Source of the DNA: Paenalcaligenes sp050487225
Lineage (GTDB): Bacteria; Pseudomonadota; Gammaproteobacteria; Burkholderiales; Burkholderiaceae_B
Assembly (NCBI RefSeq): GCF_050487225.1
Contig: NZ_JBKQGY010000002.1
Location: 62,001-126,000 of the forward strand
Reading direction: 5' to 3'
DNA: 64,000 nt
The notes under the pieces are model-generated. The model searched no databases, had not been told where the DNA came from, and was given only the letters and a program-made list of their open reading frames with translations. This document shows, piece by piece, positions 9,451-17,827 of this stretch. Positions within the stretch are counted from its first letter, which is position 1. The number at the start of each line of letters is the position of its first letter. Both the position numbers and the translations under genes were made by a program.

Positions 9451-10818
9451 TTAGCTACCTGCAATCGCCATTTTGCTGATCAAGACAGAGCCTGTAGCCT
9501 TGGAGCCTTTATCAAACACATCGGCCCCCACCGCCACAATGTCTTTAAACATCTGCTGCAAGTTTCCAGCAATGGTGATTTCTTCTACAGCGTGTTTAAT
9601 CTCGCCGTTTTCTACCCAATAGCCAAACGCACCACGCGAATAATCACCCGTCACGTAGTTAATGCCTTGGCCTATTAGCTCGGTCACCAGCAAGCCTGTG
9701 TCCAGCTTACGTAGCATCTCTTTGAAATCGTCTTCCGGGCGTGTCAGGCTAGAAATCAGCGACAGGTTGTGTGAGCCACCCGCATTACCAGTAGTCGTCA
9801 TACCCAGCTTACGTGCCGTGTAGGTAGACAAGAAGTACCCTTTAAGCTCGCCTTTGCTAATGATCTTACGACGCTGTGGTGTCACACCTTCGCTATCAAA
9901 GGGTGAGCTACCAAACGCACCCACGCGGAAAGGGTCTTCGATCACACTTAAGTGCTTGGCAAAAATCTCTTTGCCCAACGCATCAACCAAGAACGACGTT
10001 TTTCTATACAGTGCGCCGCCACTAGCCGCTTGCACTAATGAGCCCAACAAGCCCACGGCGAGAGGCGCTTCAAATAATACGGGGTAGTGACCGGTTTTAA
10101 TGGGGCGCGCTGACAATCTAGCCATCGTGCGGTCTGCGGCGTACTGCCCTACCGACTCAGGGCTTGCCAAACGGCTGGCACAACGTGCCGAACTGTACCA
10201 GTAGTCGCGCTGCATGTTGTCGCCGCTACCCGCAATAGGCGATACCGACAGGCCATGACGGCTATACGGGTAGCCACCCATAAAGCCCTTGCTGTTCGCC
10301 AGTACAAAGTGCCCTTCTGAACTGCTCACCGAAGCGCCTTCGCTATTGGTAATGATAGGGCTGCGCTCCAAAGCAGCGATTTCGGCTCGCAATGCCAAAC
10401 GTCGTGCTTCCTCGGCATCCACCAGCCAAGGTGAATACAACTGCAAATCGGGGTACTCCATTGCCAGTAGTTTTTTCTCGGGCAAGCCGGAGGACTCATC
10501 GGTAGCCGTGTGACGCGCAATATGCCACGCTGCTTCTACCGTTTCTTGAATGGCTGTGGTGGCAAAATCGGAAGTGGAGGCAGAGCCACGTCGCTGTCCA
10601 TCAAACACTGTGATGGTCAAGCCACGATCTCTAGTCTGCTCTACGGTTTCCAGATCTCTGTTGCGTACAGACACCGAGAGCCCTTTGCTTTCGGAAACCT
10701 CTACGGCAGCATCAGAAGCACCGCGTTTCTTCGCGTATTTCAACGCCTCTTCAGCCAATTCGGCGAAGTGCGACTGATTTTCCACAATGGGCAAACTGGA
10801 AATTGTTGATGTGGTCAT
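9451..10818 (-). CDS. pmbA: Metalloprotease PmbA/TldE
   Basis: PmbA (TldE) is the non-catalytic partner of the TldD/TldE protease, which in E. coli matures microcin B17 and degrades the CcdA antitoxin. The 455-residue sequence has the family N-terminus (ALKYAKKRGASDAAVEVSE), the central segment around residues 240-330 with RRKIISKGELKGYFLSTYTARKLG, and the C-terminal NYVTGDYSRGAFGYWVENGEI block. It is divergent from darP, a gene pair conserved in proteobacteria. No tldD lies in this window. Confidence 0.95.
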   Translation of the reverse strand: MTTSTISSLPIVENQSHFAELAEEALKYAKKRGASDAAVEVSESKGLSVSVRNRDLETVEQTRDRGLTITVFDGQRRGSASTSDFATTAIQETVEAAWHIARHTATDESSGLPEKKLLAMEYPDLQLYSPWLVDAEEARRLALRAEIAALERSPIITNSEGASVSSSEGHFVLANSKGFMGGYPYSRHGLSVSPIAGSGDNMQRDYWYSSARCASRLASPESVGQYAADRTMARLSARPIKTGHYPVLFEAPLAVGLLGSLVQAASGGALYRKTSFLVDALGKEIFAKHLSVIEDPFRVGAFGSSPFDSEGVTPQRRKIISKGELKGYFLSTYTARKLGMTTTGNAGGSHNLSLISSLTRPEDDFKEMLRKLDTGLLVTELIGQGINYVTGDYSRGAFGYWVENGEIKHAVEEITIAGNLQQMFKDIVAVGADVFDKGSKATGSVLISKMAIAGS

Positions 10819-10879
10819 TGATACTCTTTCCGCTCAGGCGGTTATGATAGCCAATTAATGAATAACTCTTTGCTCTATT

Positions 10880-11416
10880 ATGTCTGATCCTACTCTGGAA
10901 CCCGATGAAAACGGCTACTATGGCCCCAGCAAATCCCAAGTCAAACGCGAAATGCATGAACTGGTGGATCTTGGCAAGGAGCTTATCACGCTGCCGGATA
11001 GCAAGCTACGTCAACTAGACCTTGGCGAAAAACTGCATGCTGCCATTAAAGAGGTACAACGCATCAGTACCGCTCGCGAAGGCAAGCGACGCCAGATTCT
11101 GTACGTAGGTAAGCTGCTACGCCAAGTCGACGCTGATGCCATACGCCATCAGTTGGACATCTGGACCAACGGTTCCAAGGAACAGGCTCGTTCCATGCAC
11201 AAGCTGGAAGCATTACGCGACCTGCTCATGCGTGATGATAATGCCTTAACCGAGTTCTTGAACACTTACGGCCAAGATCAAGCGCAAGAATTGCGTACGC
11301 TCATACGTCAAGCCCGTAAAGAAGCCGAGCAAAATGCCGTATTGCCAGAAGGCAAAGAGCCTTCACGCAAACACTTCCGTAACCTGTTTCAAGCCATCAA
11401 ATCCATCGTTGCGTAA
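10880..11416 (+). CDS. darP: Ribosome biogenesis factor DarP (YjgA, DUF615)
   Basis: This small, highly charged protein associates with late 50S precursors. The GYYGPSKSQVKREMHELVDLGKEL segment and the basic C-terminus (KEPSRKHFRNLFQAIKSIVA) are typical of DUF615, and 178 residues is the usual length. It stands divergent from pmbA, the conserved arrangement, and is followed after 11 bp by the esterase gene, so the two are likely cotranscribed. Confidence 0.92.
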   Translation: MSDPTLEPDENGYYGPSKSQVKREMHELVDLGKELITLPDSKLRQLDLGEKLHAAIKEVQRISTAREGKRRQILYVGKLLRQVDADAIRHQLDIWTNGSKEQARSMHKLEALRDLLMRDDNALTEFLNTYGQDQAQELRTLIRQARKEAEQNAVLPEGKEPSRKHFRNLFQAIKSIVA

Positions 11417-11427
11417 CTGGAGCCGTT

Positions 11428-12102
11428 ATGACCCCTTTACTTGAGTGCATTGAAATCGAAACCGCCCCCAGCCCAGAGTTTTCTGTTATCTGGCTGCACG
11501 GCTTAGGTGCCGATGGTAACGATTTCGCACCCGTCATTCCTGAACTGCATCTGCCCAAGCATTTGGCGATACGCTTTATTTTCCCTCATGCCCCTGTACA
11601 GCCAGTCACCATTAACGGTGGAATGAGCATGCGCTCTTGGTACGACATCTACACCTCTGACTTGGTACGCCATGAAGATGAAGGTGGTCTGCGCGCATCA
11701 CAAAGCTCGATACAAGAGTTAATTGCGCGCGAAAACGCACGCGACATCCCCACAGAACGCATCGTACTGGCTGGCTTTTCACAAGGCTGTGCGATGACTC
11801 TGCAAACAGGGTTGCGCCTAGAAGAATCGCTGGCCGGCTTGATCTGTTTATCTGGCTATCTGCCACTGATAGACAAAATCGACAAAGAACGCCACAAAGC
11901 CAACCAAGACACTCCTATTTTCATGGGACACGGCACCCAAGACCCCGTTGTGTTGATAGACCGAGCACTACAATCGCGTCAACGACTACAAGACTTGGGC
12001 TATCACGTGGAGTGGCACAGCTACCCCATGATGCCGCACTCGGTATGTGCTGAAGAACTGGCTGACATCAGCAACTTCCTGCAACGCGTACTGGTAAAGT
12101 AA
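11428..12102 (+). CDS. Alpha/beta hydrolase, carboxylesterase/phospholipase family
   Basis: This is a cytoplasmic serine esterase of about 25 kDa. The oxyanion segment WLHGLGADGNDF is near residue 25, the nucleophile elbow GFSQGCAM near 115, the acid in HGTQDPVV near 170 and the histidine in MPHSV near 203, giving a complete catalytic triad. Length and motifs fit the EstB/YpfH group of short-chain carboxylesterases. The natural substrate is unknown. It probably shares a transcript with darP. Confidence 0.9.
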   Translation: MTPLLECIEIETAPSPEFSVIWLHGLGADGNDFAPVIPELHLPKHLAIRFIFPHAPVQPVTINGGMSMRSWYDIYTSDLVRHEDEGGLRASQSSIQELIARENARDIPTERIVLAGFSQGCAMTLQTGLRLEESLAGLICLSGYLPLIDKIDKERHKANQDTPIFMGHGTQDPVVLIDRALQSRQRLQDLGYHVEWHSYPMMPHSVCAEELADISNFLQRVLVK

Positions 12103-12120
12103 CGCGTCACATCTAGGGGG

Positions 12121-13497
12121 CTAGGCCACCGGCCAACCGCCCCCTAATGCTCTATACAAATCCATTACCGCCCATAAACGGGCTGCCTTGTGCTGAATCA
12201 CCACGTCACGCGCTTGGTACCATTGCCGCTGCGTTTCTAGCACGCTTTGCGCTGTTTCAGCTCCTGCCTCGTAACGCTGCTGCGCCAATCGCATGGCTTC
12301 GGATGCCAACTGCACAATTTCTTGTTGCACAGCCTCTTGTTTCGCCAGCCCAGCCACTGCTTCTAGTGCCACCTCTACTTCCACAAAGGCTTGCACAATA
12401 GACTGCTGATAGAGCATCAACAACTCTTGTTGCTTCGCTTGTGCCAACGTATAGCCGGCCTCCAAACGCCCCGCATTGAAGATAGGGGCTAACAAATTCG
12501 CAGCGGCGTTATACAAGGGATTACGCAGCACATCACTCAAGTTACCCGCAGAGCCTCCGGCATACAGCGATAGATTGAGCTGCGGCAGCATCGCAGCCCT
12601 AGCGACCTGCACATCAGCTTTAGCCGCCTGTAACTCCGCTTCTGCCGCCAACAAATCCGGTCGACGCACTAACAACTGCGATGGCATGCCGCTGTCTAGC
12701 GTAGGCACTGGAACCTGCTCTAAGCGGTTCGCCACAATAGTCTCAGACGCTCCTAACGCACCTGTCCAAATCTGCAATCTAGACTGTGCTTGCTGATGCT
12801 GCTGCATCAACATTTCTACCTGCTGACGCTGCTCAGCCCACAATTGCTGTTGTCTGACCACCGCCAGCTTATCTTCTGCACCGGCTTCTGAACGATGCGT
12901 CATCCACTGCAATAGCTCGTACGCTACCGCTTGATTCTGCTGAGCAATCTGCAAGCGCTCTTTTAAGCTCAGCACATCCACCCATGCTTTAGCGGCCTCG
13001 GTGCTCACTCTAAGCTGCGTCGCCTGCCACAGTGCCCGCTGCCTCACCAGTCTACTGGTCGCGGCATCACTACCGGCTCGCACGCCTCCCCACAAGTCCA
13101 CCTCGTAACCAGCTCGCAAACCAGCACCGAATCGCCCACCCGCGTAATCCGCGTCGCCGCCCAAGCGGCCTTCCCTAGACGTAGAGAACTCTACCTTTAC
13201 ATCTGGCCACAAGGCAGCACCAGCGCTTTTCGCCTGTGCCTCTGCCTGTCGTATGCGAGCAGCAGCCGCTTCCATATCCCAGTTCTGGGTTTGTACTTGT
13301 TGCAAGAGCGACAACAGCTCTGGACTCTGAAAGCTTTGCCACCATGCAGCGCTAGGCAGCTCACCTGACAGCGCTTCAGGCATTTGGGCGCTTTGCCACT
13401 CAGCAGGCAAGCTCACTGTTTTTTCTTCACTATCGGCCGGTACGGTGGCACACCCTGCTAGCCACAACGCGCCCAGCATCACATAGACTGTTTTCAT
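12121..13497 (-). CDS. Outer membrane efflux lipoprotein, NodT/OprM family
   Basis: This is a TolC-like outer membrane channel of a tripartite efflux pump. A lipoprotein signal ends in the lipobox LAGCA, and two OEP repeats follow (about residues 65-250 and 270-455) rich in alanine, glutamine and glutamate as in the periplasmic alpha-barrel. It lies 3 bp after macB and is cotranscribed with macA-macB, so it completes the pump. Equivalent three-gene sets include PvdRT-OpmQ of Pseudomonas, which exports siderophore; the iron-related neighbours make a similar role possible here. Confidence 0.92.
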   Translation of the reverse strand: MKTVYVMLGALWLAGCATVPADSEEKTVSLPAEWQSAQMPEALSGELPSAAWWQSFQSPELLSLLQQVQTQNWDMEAAAARIRQAEAQAKSAGAALWPDVKVEFSTSREGRLGGDADYAGGRFGAGLRAGYEVDLWGGVRAGSDAATSRLVRQRALWQATQLRVSTEAAKAWVDVLSLKERLQIAQQNQAVAYELLQWMTHRSEAGAEDKLAVVRQQQLWAEQRQQVEMLMQQHQQAQSRLQIWTGALGASETIVANRLEQVPVPTLDSGMPSQLLVRRPDLLAAEAELQAAKADVQVARAAMLPQLNLSLYAGGSAGNLSDVLRNPLYNAAANLLAPIFNAGRLEAGYTLAQAKQQELLMLYQQSIVQAFVEVEVALEAVAGLAKQEAVQQEIVQLASEAMRLAQQRYEAGAETAQSVLETQRQWYQARDVVIQHKAARLWAVMDLYRALGGGWPVA

Positions 13498-13500
13498 GTT

Positions 13501-15471
13501 TTACTCACCTGCCAACGCCACCACAGGATCCATTCTGGCGGCAGTACGTGCCGGCATAAATCCAAATACCAGCCCCGTAACCACGGCGCACCCAAAAGCG
13601 ACGATGATGGCACTGACAGAAAACACCATGTCCATGCCTACCAAGGCCAGCACAATACCCAGTAACGCTGCCAATGCAATGCCTGTCATGCCGCCGCTTA
13701 CCGTCAGCACCATAGACTCGGTCATAAACTGACGCAGAATATCCCGCTGCCTTGCCCCGGTTGCCATGCGTATACCAATTTCTTTGGTACGCTCTTTCAC
13801 CGACATCAACATGACGTTCATCACCCCTATACCGCCTACCAACAACGACACGGCCGCAATTAAGCCCAGCATGATGGTCATGCTGCGACGCGTAGAGGCT
13901 TCTGCCTGCAAACGGGCGGCGGCATTACCAATGCTGAAATCTTCGCGGTCGCCGTGTCTGGCCATCAATAGATCATGTACGGATCGCTCGGCCTCGAACA
14001 CCACGTCAGACGATGCCGCTTCCATCACCACGTAATCTGGCTGCGTTTGCGCTTGATATACGCGTGCTCGCCCTGCTTGATAGGGAATGAACACCATATC
14101 GTCATAACTTTGTGCCCCCGAATCAGCACCACGTTCTTCCATCACACCAATGACTTCAAACGGGGAGTTGCCAATGAGCAGCAGTTCACCAACAGGGCTT
14201 TTATCCTCAAAAAACCGTTTACGCATGGCTGCACCTAACACCACTACGGGTGCCAAGCTTTTGTCTTCTTGTGCGGTGTAGTAACGCCCTTCTGCCACAC
14301 GCCAATGGTGCATGCTGGGCATTTCTTCGTTGGCGGCAAACACATACACCTGCAAACTTACGTTGGAAAAACGCACGGTAATAGGGTCGCCAATCACGGG
14401 CATGACCCTGCTGATTTCAGGCAAGGTACGCACCGCTGCCAAGTCCTCATCGCTCAGGATGCCACGCGGCCCTCCTGTCACGGGTTTGGTGCCGCTCATG
14501 TACATGATGGTAGTACCCATGGTACCCATTTGCGCCATCACCCGCTGTCGTGCGCCTTCGCCCACCGCCATCATCACAATGACAGAAGCCACACCAATAA
14601 TGATGCCCAGCAAGGTCAGCAAGGTACGCGCTCTATTCACGCGCATGGTACGCCAGGCTGCTCGCAGCGCCTCACGCAATTCTTCGCCTTGCACGGCGCG
14701 CTCCGTAGGCTGTGCAGTAGGCTCCCAAAAGTTGGCGAGCACATCAGGCGTAGGCGTTTGCGACTGTACTGCTCTGCCCGAGTCACCCACAATTTGGCCA
14801 TCACGAATTTCGATGACTCGCCTTGCTTGCGCTGCCACTGATCTATCGTGCGTGATCAAAATGATGGTGTGCCCGGCATCCGCCAACTCGTGGAATAAGG
14901 CCATTACCTCTTTGCCGCTTTGCGAATCTAGCGCACCAGTAGGTTCATCGGCCAAAATAATATGGCCGCCATTCATCAAAGCCCTAGCGATAGATACCCG
15001 CTGCTGTTGGCCGCCAGACAATTGATGCGGCCTATTGGCTTGCCTGTCTGCCAAACCTAAACGCTCTAATAACGCGCTGGCTCTGGCATTGCGCTGCTCG
15101 GTGGGCGTGCCTGCATACACTGCCGGTACTTCTACGTTTTCTCGCGCGCTTTCGGTAGGAATCAGGTGATAGCCCTGAAACACAAACCCAAAAGCTTCCC
15201 GACGTAACCGCGCCAAGGAGTCCGCATCTAAGCGCGCAACGTCTTTACCTTGGAAAAAATAATCGCCACTACTGGGGCTGTCTAAGCACCCCAATATGTT
15301 CATCAGGGTGGACTTCCCCGAACCAGATTGCCCCACAATGGCAACGAACTCGCCCGCCTGTATGCTTAGGTCTATGCCATGCAGCACCTCAACAACGGGT
15401 GCCCCATCTTGCCCTCCATACTGCTTGCGTATTGCCTTCAGCTCAATGAGCGCTGTTGCGGCCTCTACCAT
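13501..15471 (-). CDS. macB: MacB-type ABC transporter, fused ATPase and permease
   Basis: MacB powers a tripartite pump that expels molecules from the periplasm. The N-terminal nucleotide-binding domain has Walker A GQSGSGKST near residue 45, signature LSGGQQQR near 145 and Walker B ILADEPTGALD. A first membrane helix is near 290, a periplasmic MacB_PCD domain follows, and three helices (about 530-650) form the FtsX-like end. At 656 residues it is full length. Its start overlaps the macA stop by 7 bp. The substrate could be a macrolide, peptide or siderophore; the context favours iron chelators. Confidence 0.95.
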   Translation of the reverse strand: MVEAATALIELKAIRKQYGGQDGAPVVEVLHGIDLSIQAGEFVAIVGQSGSGKSTLMNILGCLDSPSSGDYFFQGKDVARLDADSLARLRREAFGFVFQGYHLIPTESARENVEVPAVYAGTPTEQRNARASALLERLGLADRQANRPHQLSGGQQQRVSIARALMNGGHIILADEPTGALDSQSGKEVMALFHELADAGHTIILITHDRSVAAQARRVIEIRDGQIVGDSGRAVQSQTPTPDVLANFWEPTAQPTERAVQGEELREALRAAWRTMRVNRARTLLTLLGIIIGVASVIVMMAVGEGARQRVMAQMGTMGTTIMYMSGTKPVTGGPRGILSDEDLAAVRTLPEISRVMPVIGDPITVRFSNVSLQVYVFAANEEMPSMHHWRVAEGRYYTAQEDKSLAPVVVLGAAMRKRFFEDKSPVGELLLIGNSPFEVIGVMEERGADSGAQSYDDMVFIPYQAGRARVYQAQTQPDYVVMEAASSDVVFEAERSVHDLLMARHGDREDFSIGNAAARLQAEASTRRSMTIMLGLIAAVSLLVGGIGVMNVMLMSVKERTKEIGIRMATGARQRDILRQFMTESMVLTVSGGMTGIALAALLGIVLALVGMDMVFSVSAIIVAFGCAVVTGLVFGFMPARTAARMDPVVALAGE

Positions 15472-16634
15472 TGCAGCCAGCTCCAGCGTTGCTCTGGCTC
15501 ATTTTCTCGCAACACGATTTGAGTGCCTTCGCTTAAGCCATCGAGTACCTCAACCAAATGACGGTTACGCACCCCTAGCGTCACATCTTGTCGAACTGGC
15601 TTATCGTTAGCTGCTATACGCCATACCCACGGCTGCCCGGCATCACGCTGCAACGCCACCACCGGTATGCTCAACACCTTATCGGCCTGCAATACCGTGA
15701 AGGTCACCTGTGCCGTCATCTGCGACATCAGCGCCGCATCCGTGTTATCCACATCAAACAACACGGTATACGTCACCGCTTTGTCAGACGTGGCCTCAGC
15801 CCCTTCAGTGGCCGCTTGTGGCGGTGCAGGTAGCACCTGACGCACTTTGCCATGCCAACGTCGCGGTTCTTCCTCTATCCCTAATGTCGTAAAAGACACA
15901 GCCTGCCCGGGCTGCACCTGTCTCACATCAGCCTCAGACACATCCGTCCATACCGTCATCACCGACAAATCGGCAATACGTAAGATATCTGGCGTTTGAT
16001 AAGTAGCGTTTAAGGTTTGGCCTTCACGTGCTTTCACACTCACCACCGTACCCGACATGGGCGCATAAATGCGTGTGTAGCCCAATCGGGTTTCCTCGGC
16101 TCGCTGGCTGGCTTCACTTTGTGCAATTTGTGCACGCAAGTGTTCCACCTTGGCGGCAGTCACCGAGAGCTCTGCTTGCGCTTGTTGCAGCGACTCTTCT
16201 CGTGTCGCCCCCACTTTATGCAAACGCTGCTCACGTGCCAGCATTTGGCGTGCTAACAAGTTCTTGGCTTGCTGCTCTTGCAGTTGTGCTTCCAGACCCC
16301 GCAATGCGGCCCTGCCAGCATCCACCACCGCTTGCTGCACGCTAGGATCAATCTCCACTAACAATTGACCCTGCTCTACTTTATCCCCAGGCTGCACGGG
16401 CAGACGCATAATCTGCCCGGACACCTGAGCACCTACATCCACATACTGGCTGGGTTGTAGCGTGCCAATGGCATTTACAGTGATAGCAATATCAGCACGT
16501 TGCGCCACAGTGGTTTCCACCTGTTGCGATGCCGAAGATTGCCACCCTATATAGCCCCCACCTGCCACCAGCAACACTGGCGCAGCAAACAACATGCGCT
16601 TGCACCAGCGCCCACATCTCCCAGCTTTCTGCAT
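15465..16634 (-). CDS. macA: MacA-type periplasmic adaptor subunit
   Basis: MacA links MacB to the outer membrane channel and stimulates its ATPase. There is one N-terminal membrane anchor (about residues 14-30), a first lipoyl half (QYVDVGAQVSGQIMRLPVQPGDKV) and an alanine/glutamine-rich hairpin (about 105-190). The second lipoyl half (YAPMSGTVVSVKAREGQT) and beta-barrel and membrane-proximal domains follow. The start ATG directly abuts the stop of the yncE-like gene, and the stop overlaps macB, so all four genes to nodT form one operon. Confidence 0.95.
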   Translation of the reverse strand: MQKAGRCGRWCKRMLFAAPVLLVAGGGYIGWQSSASQQVETTVAQRADIAITVNAIGTLQPSQYVDVGAQVSGQIMRLPVQPGDKVEQGQLLVEIDPSVQQAVVDAGRAALRGLEAQLQEQQAKNLLARQMLAREQRLHKVGATREESLQQAQAELSVTAAKVEHLRAQIAQSEASQRAEETRLGYTRIYAPMSGTVVSVKAREGQTLNATYQTPDILRIADLSVMTVWTDVSEADVRQVQPGQAVSFTTLGIEEEPRRWHGKVRQVLPAPPQAATEGAEATSDKAVTYTVLFDVDNTDAALMSQMTAQVTFTVLQADKVLSIPVVALQRDAGQPWVWRIAANDKPVRQDVTLGVRNRHLVEVLDGLSEGTQIVLRENEPEQRWSWLQW

Positions 16635-17792
16635 TTAGCCGCCTTGCAAATCAATACGTACGATGCTGTCTTGTGCGTCTTTGCGCCATGCGGGGTGATC
16701 GTTGCCATGCGGCACTTTCACGGTCACATAGGCTGTCTGTCCGTTAGCAGACAAGGCAACGCTGTTCGGGTGTACTGGCAAGTCCACACGACGGTTCACA
16801 CTGTAGTTAGTGCCATCGATTACGGTCAGGCTACCTGTACCGGCTGGGCTACCACGCGACACGCCACGGTTAGTGGCTAGGATCTCATTACGCTGTTCGC
16901 TGTAAGCGATATCCAGCAAACCCTCACCCACGGGAACAATCTGCACCACTTTGCCATTGCCCAAATCAAACACATATACCGAACCTGTGTTGGCATCGGC
17001 CGCAAACAAGCGCTGATTTTTCTCATCAATCGCCATGTTCACAAAGAAATGTTTGGATTCTTTAGGATCAGCGCTGGTGGTATCACCTGTGGATAACGTA
17101 TTAACGATCTCACCATTTTCTGGGTTAATCACCACCACTTCATTTAGGCCGCCTTGGCCTACGTACAAGCGATTATTAGCACGATCAAAGGCAGCACCTG
17201 CTGGCCATGGGCCATTGGTCTCTACGGTGTGACGCACTTTATTTGTAGCGCCATCCACAATCCACACTAGGCCTTCGCTATCTGGGCTAGTCACAAAGAT
17301 CTGATTGCGTAGAGGATCCACCACTACTTTGCGTGTATGCGGAGCAGACACTTGACCTTTGCCATCCACAACGCGCTCGCCCAGCTGGATCATGCCTCTC
17401 ACGGCACCGTTCGTCGCATCAATCACCGTCAACGAACCATCCAAGGTGTTGCCCACATACAAAGTACTAGAAGTAGGGTTAAAACCCAACGCGAAAGAGC
17501 GTCGTGGCAACTGGATGCTCTGCACCACTTGCAGGCTACGTGGATCCAGTCTTTGCACCACACCACCTGAGTTAGGCTCGAATGCAGGCACAGCAGCCAC
17601 AAACACGCTATCCACGCCAGGTGCCACAGCTACCTCATAAGCACCTGCAATATTGTCCTGACGCAGCATAGAGACGCTGGACAACTGTTCAATCACTGAT
17701 TGCTGACGTGCCTCTGGCACGCTTTGGCAACCAGCCAATACGGTCATAGCGGCAACTACTACGGTAGTGACTACGGTTTTCTTGAGTTTCAT
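16635..17792 (-). CDS. YncE-like beta-propeller lipoprotein
   Basis: The protein has a lipoprotein signal (lipobox VLAGCQ) and then seven-bladed YVTN/NHL-type repeats, seen as recurring TSSTLYVGNTLDGSLTVID and NNRLYVGQGGLNEVVVIN strands, over 385 residues. In E. coli the iron-repressed yncE stands beside yncD, a TonB-dependent receptor gene; here it lies 35 bp downstream of a TonB receptor and directly ahead of macA. A role in siderophore handling in the periplasm is inferred. The biochemical activity of the family is unproven. Confidence 0.85.
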   Translation of the reverse strand: MKLKKTVVTTVVVAAMTVLAGCQSVPEARQQSVIEQLSSVSMLRQDNIAGAYEVAVAPGVDSVFVAAVPAFEPNSGGVVQRLDPRSLQVVQSIQLPRRSFALGFNPTSSTLYVGNTLDGSLTVIDATNGAVRGMIQLGERVVDGKGQVSAPHTRKVVVDPLRNQIFVTSPDSEGLVWIVDGATNKVRHTVETNGPWPAGAAFDRANNRLYVGQGGLNEVVVINPENGEIVNTLSTGDTTSADPKESKHFFVNMAIDEKNQRLFAADANTGSVYVFDLGNGKVVQIVPVGEGLLDIAYSEQRNEILATNRGVSRGSPAGTGSLTVIDGTNYSVNRRVDLPVHPNSVALSANGQTAYVTVKVPHGNDHPAWRKDAQDSIVRIDLQGG

Positions 17793-17827
17793 CGTCAGTA
17801 CTTCCTTAAAGAAAATGCGATAAATAA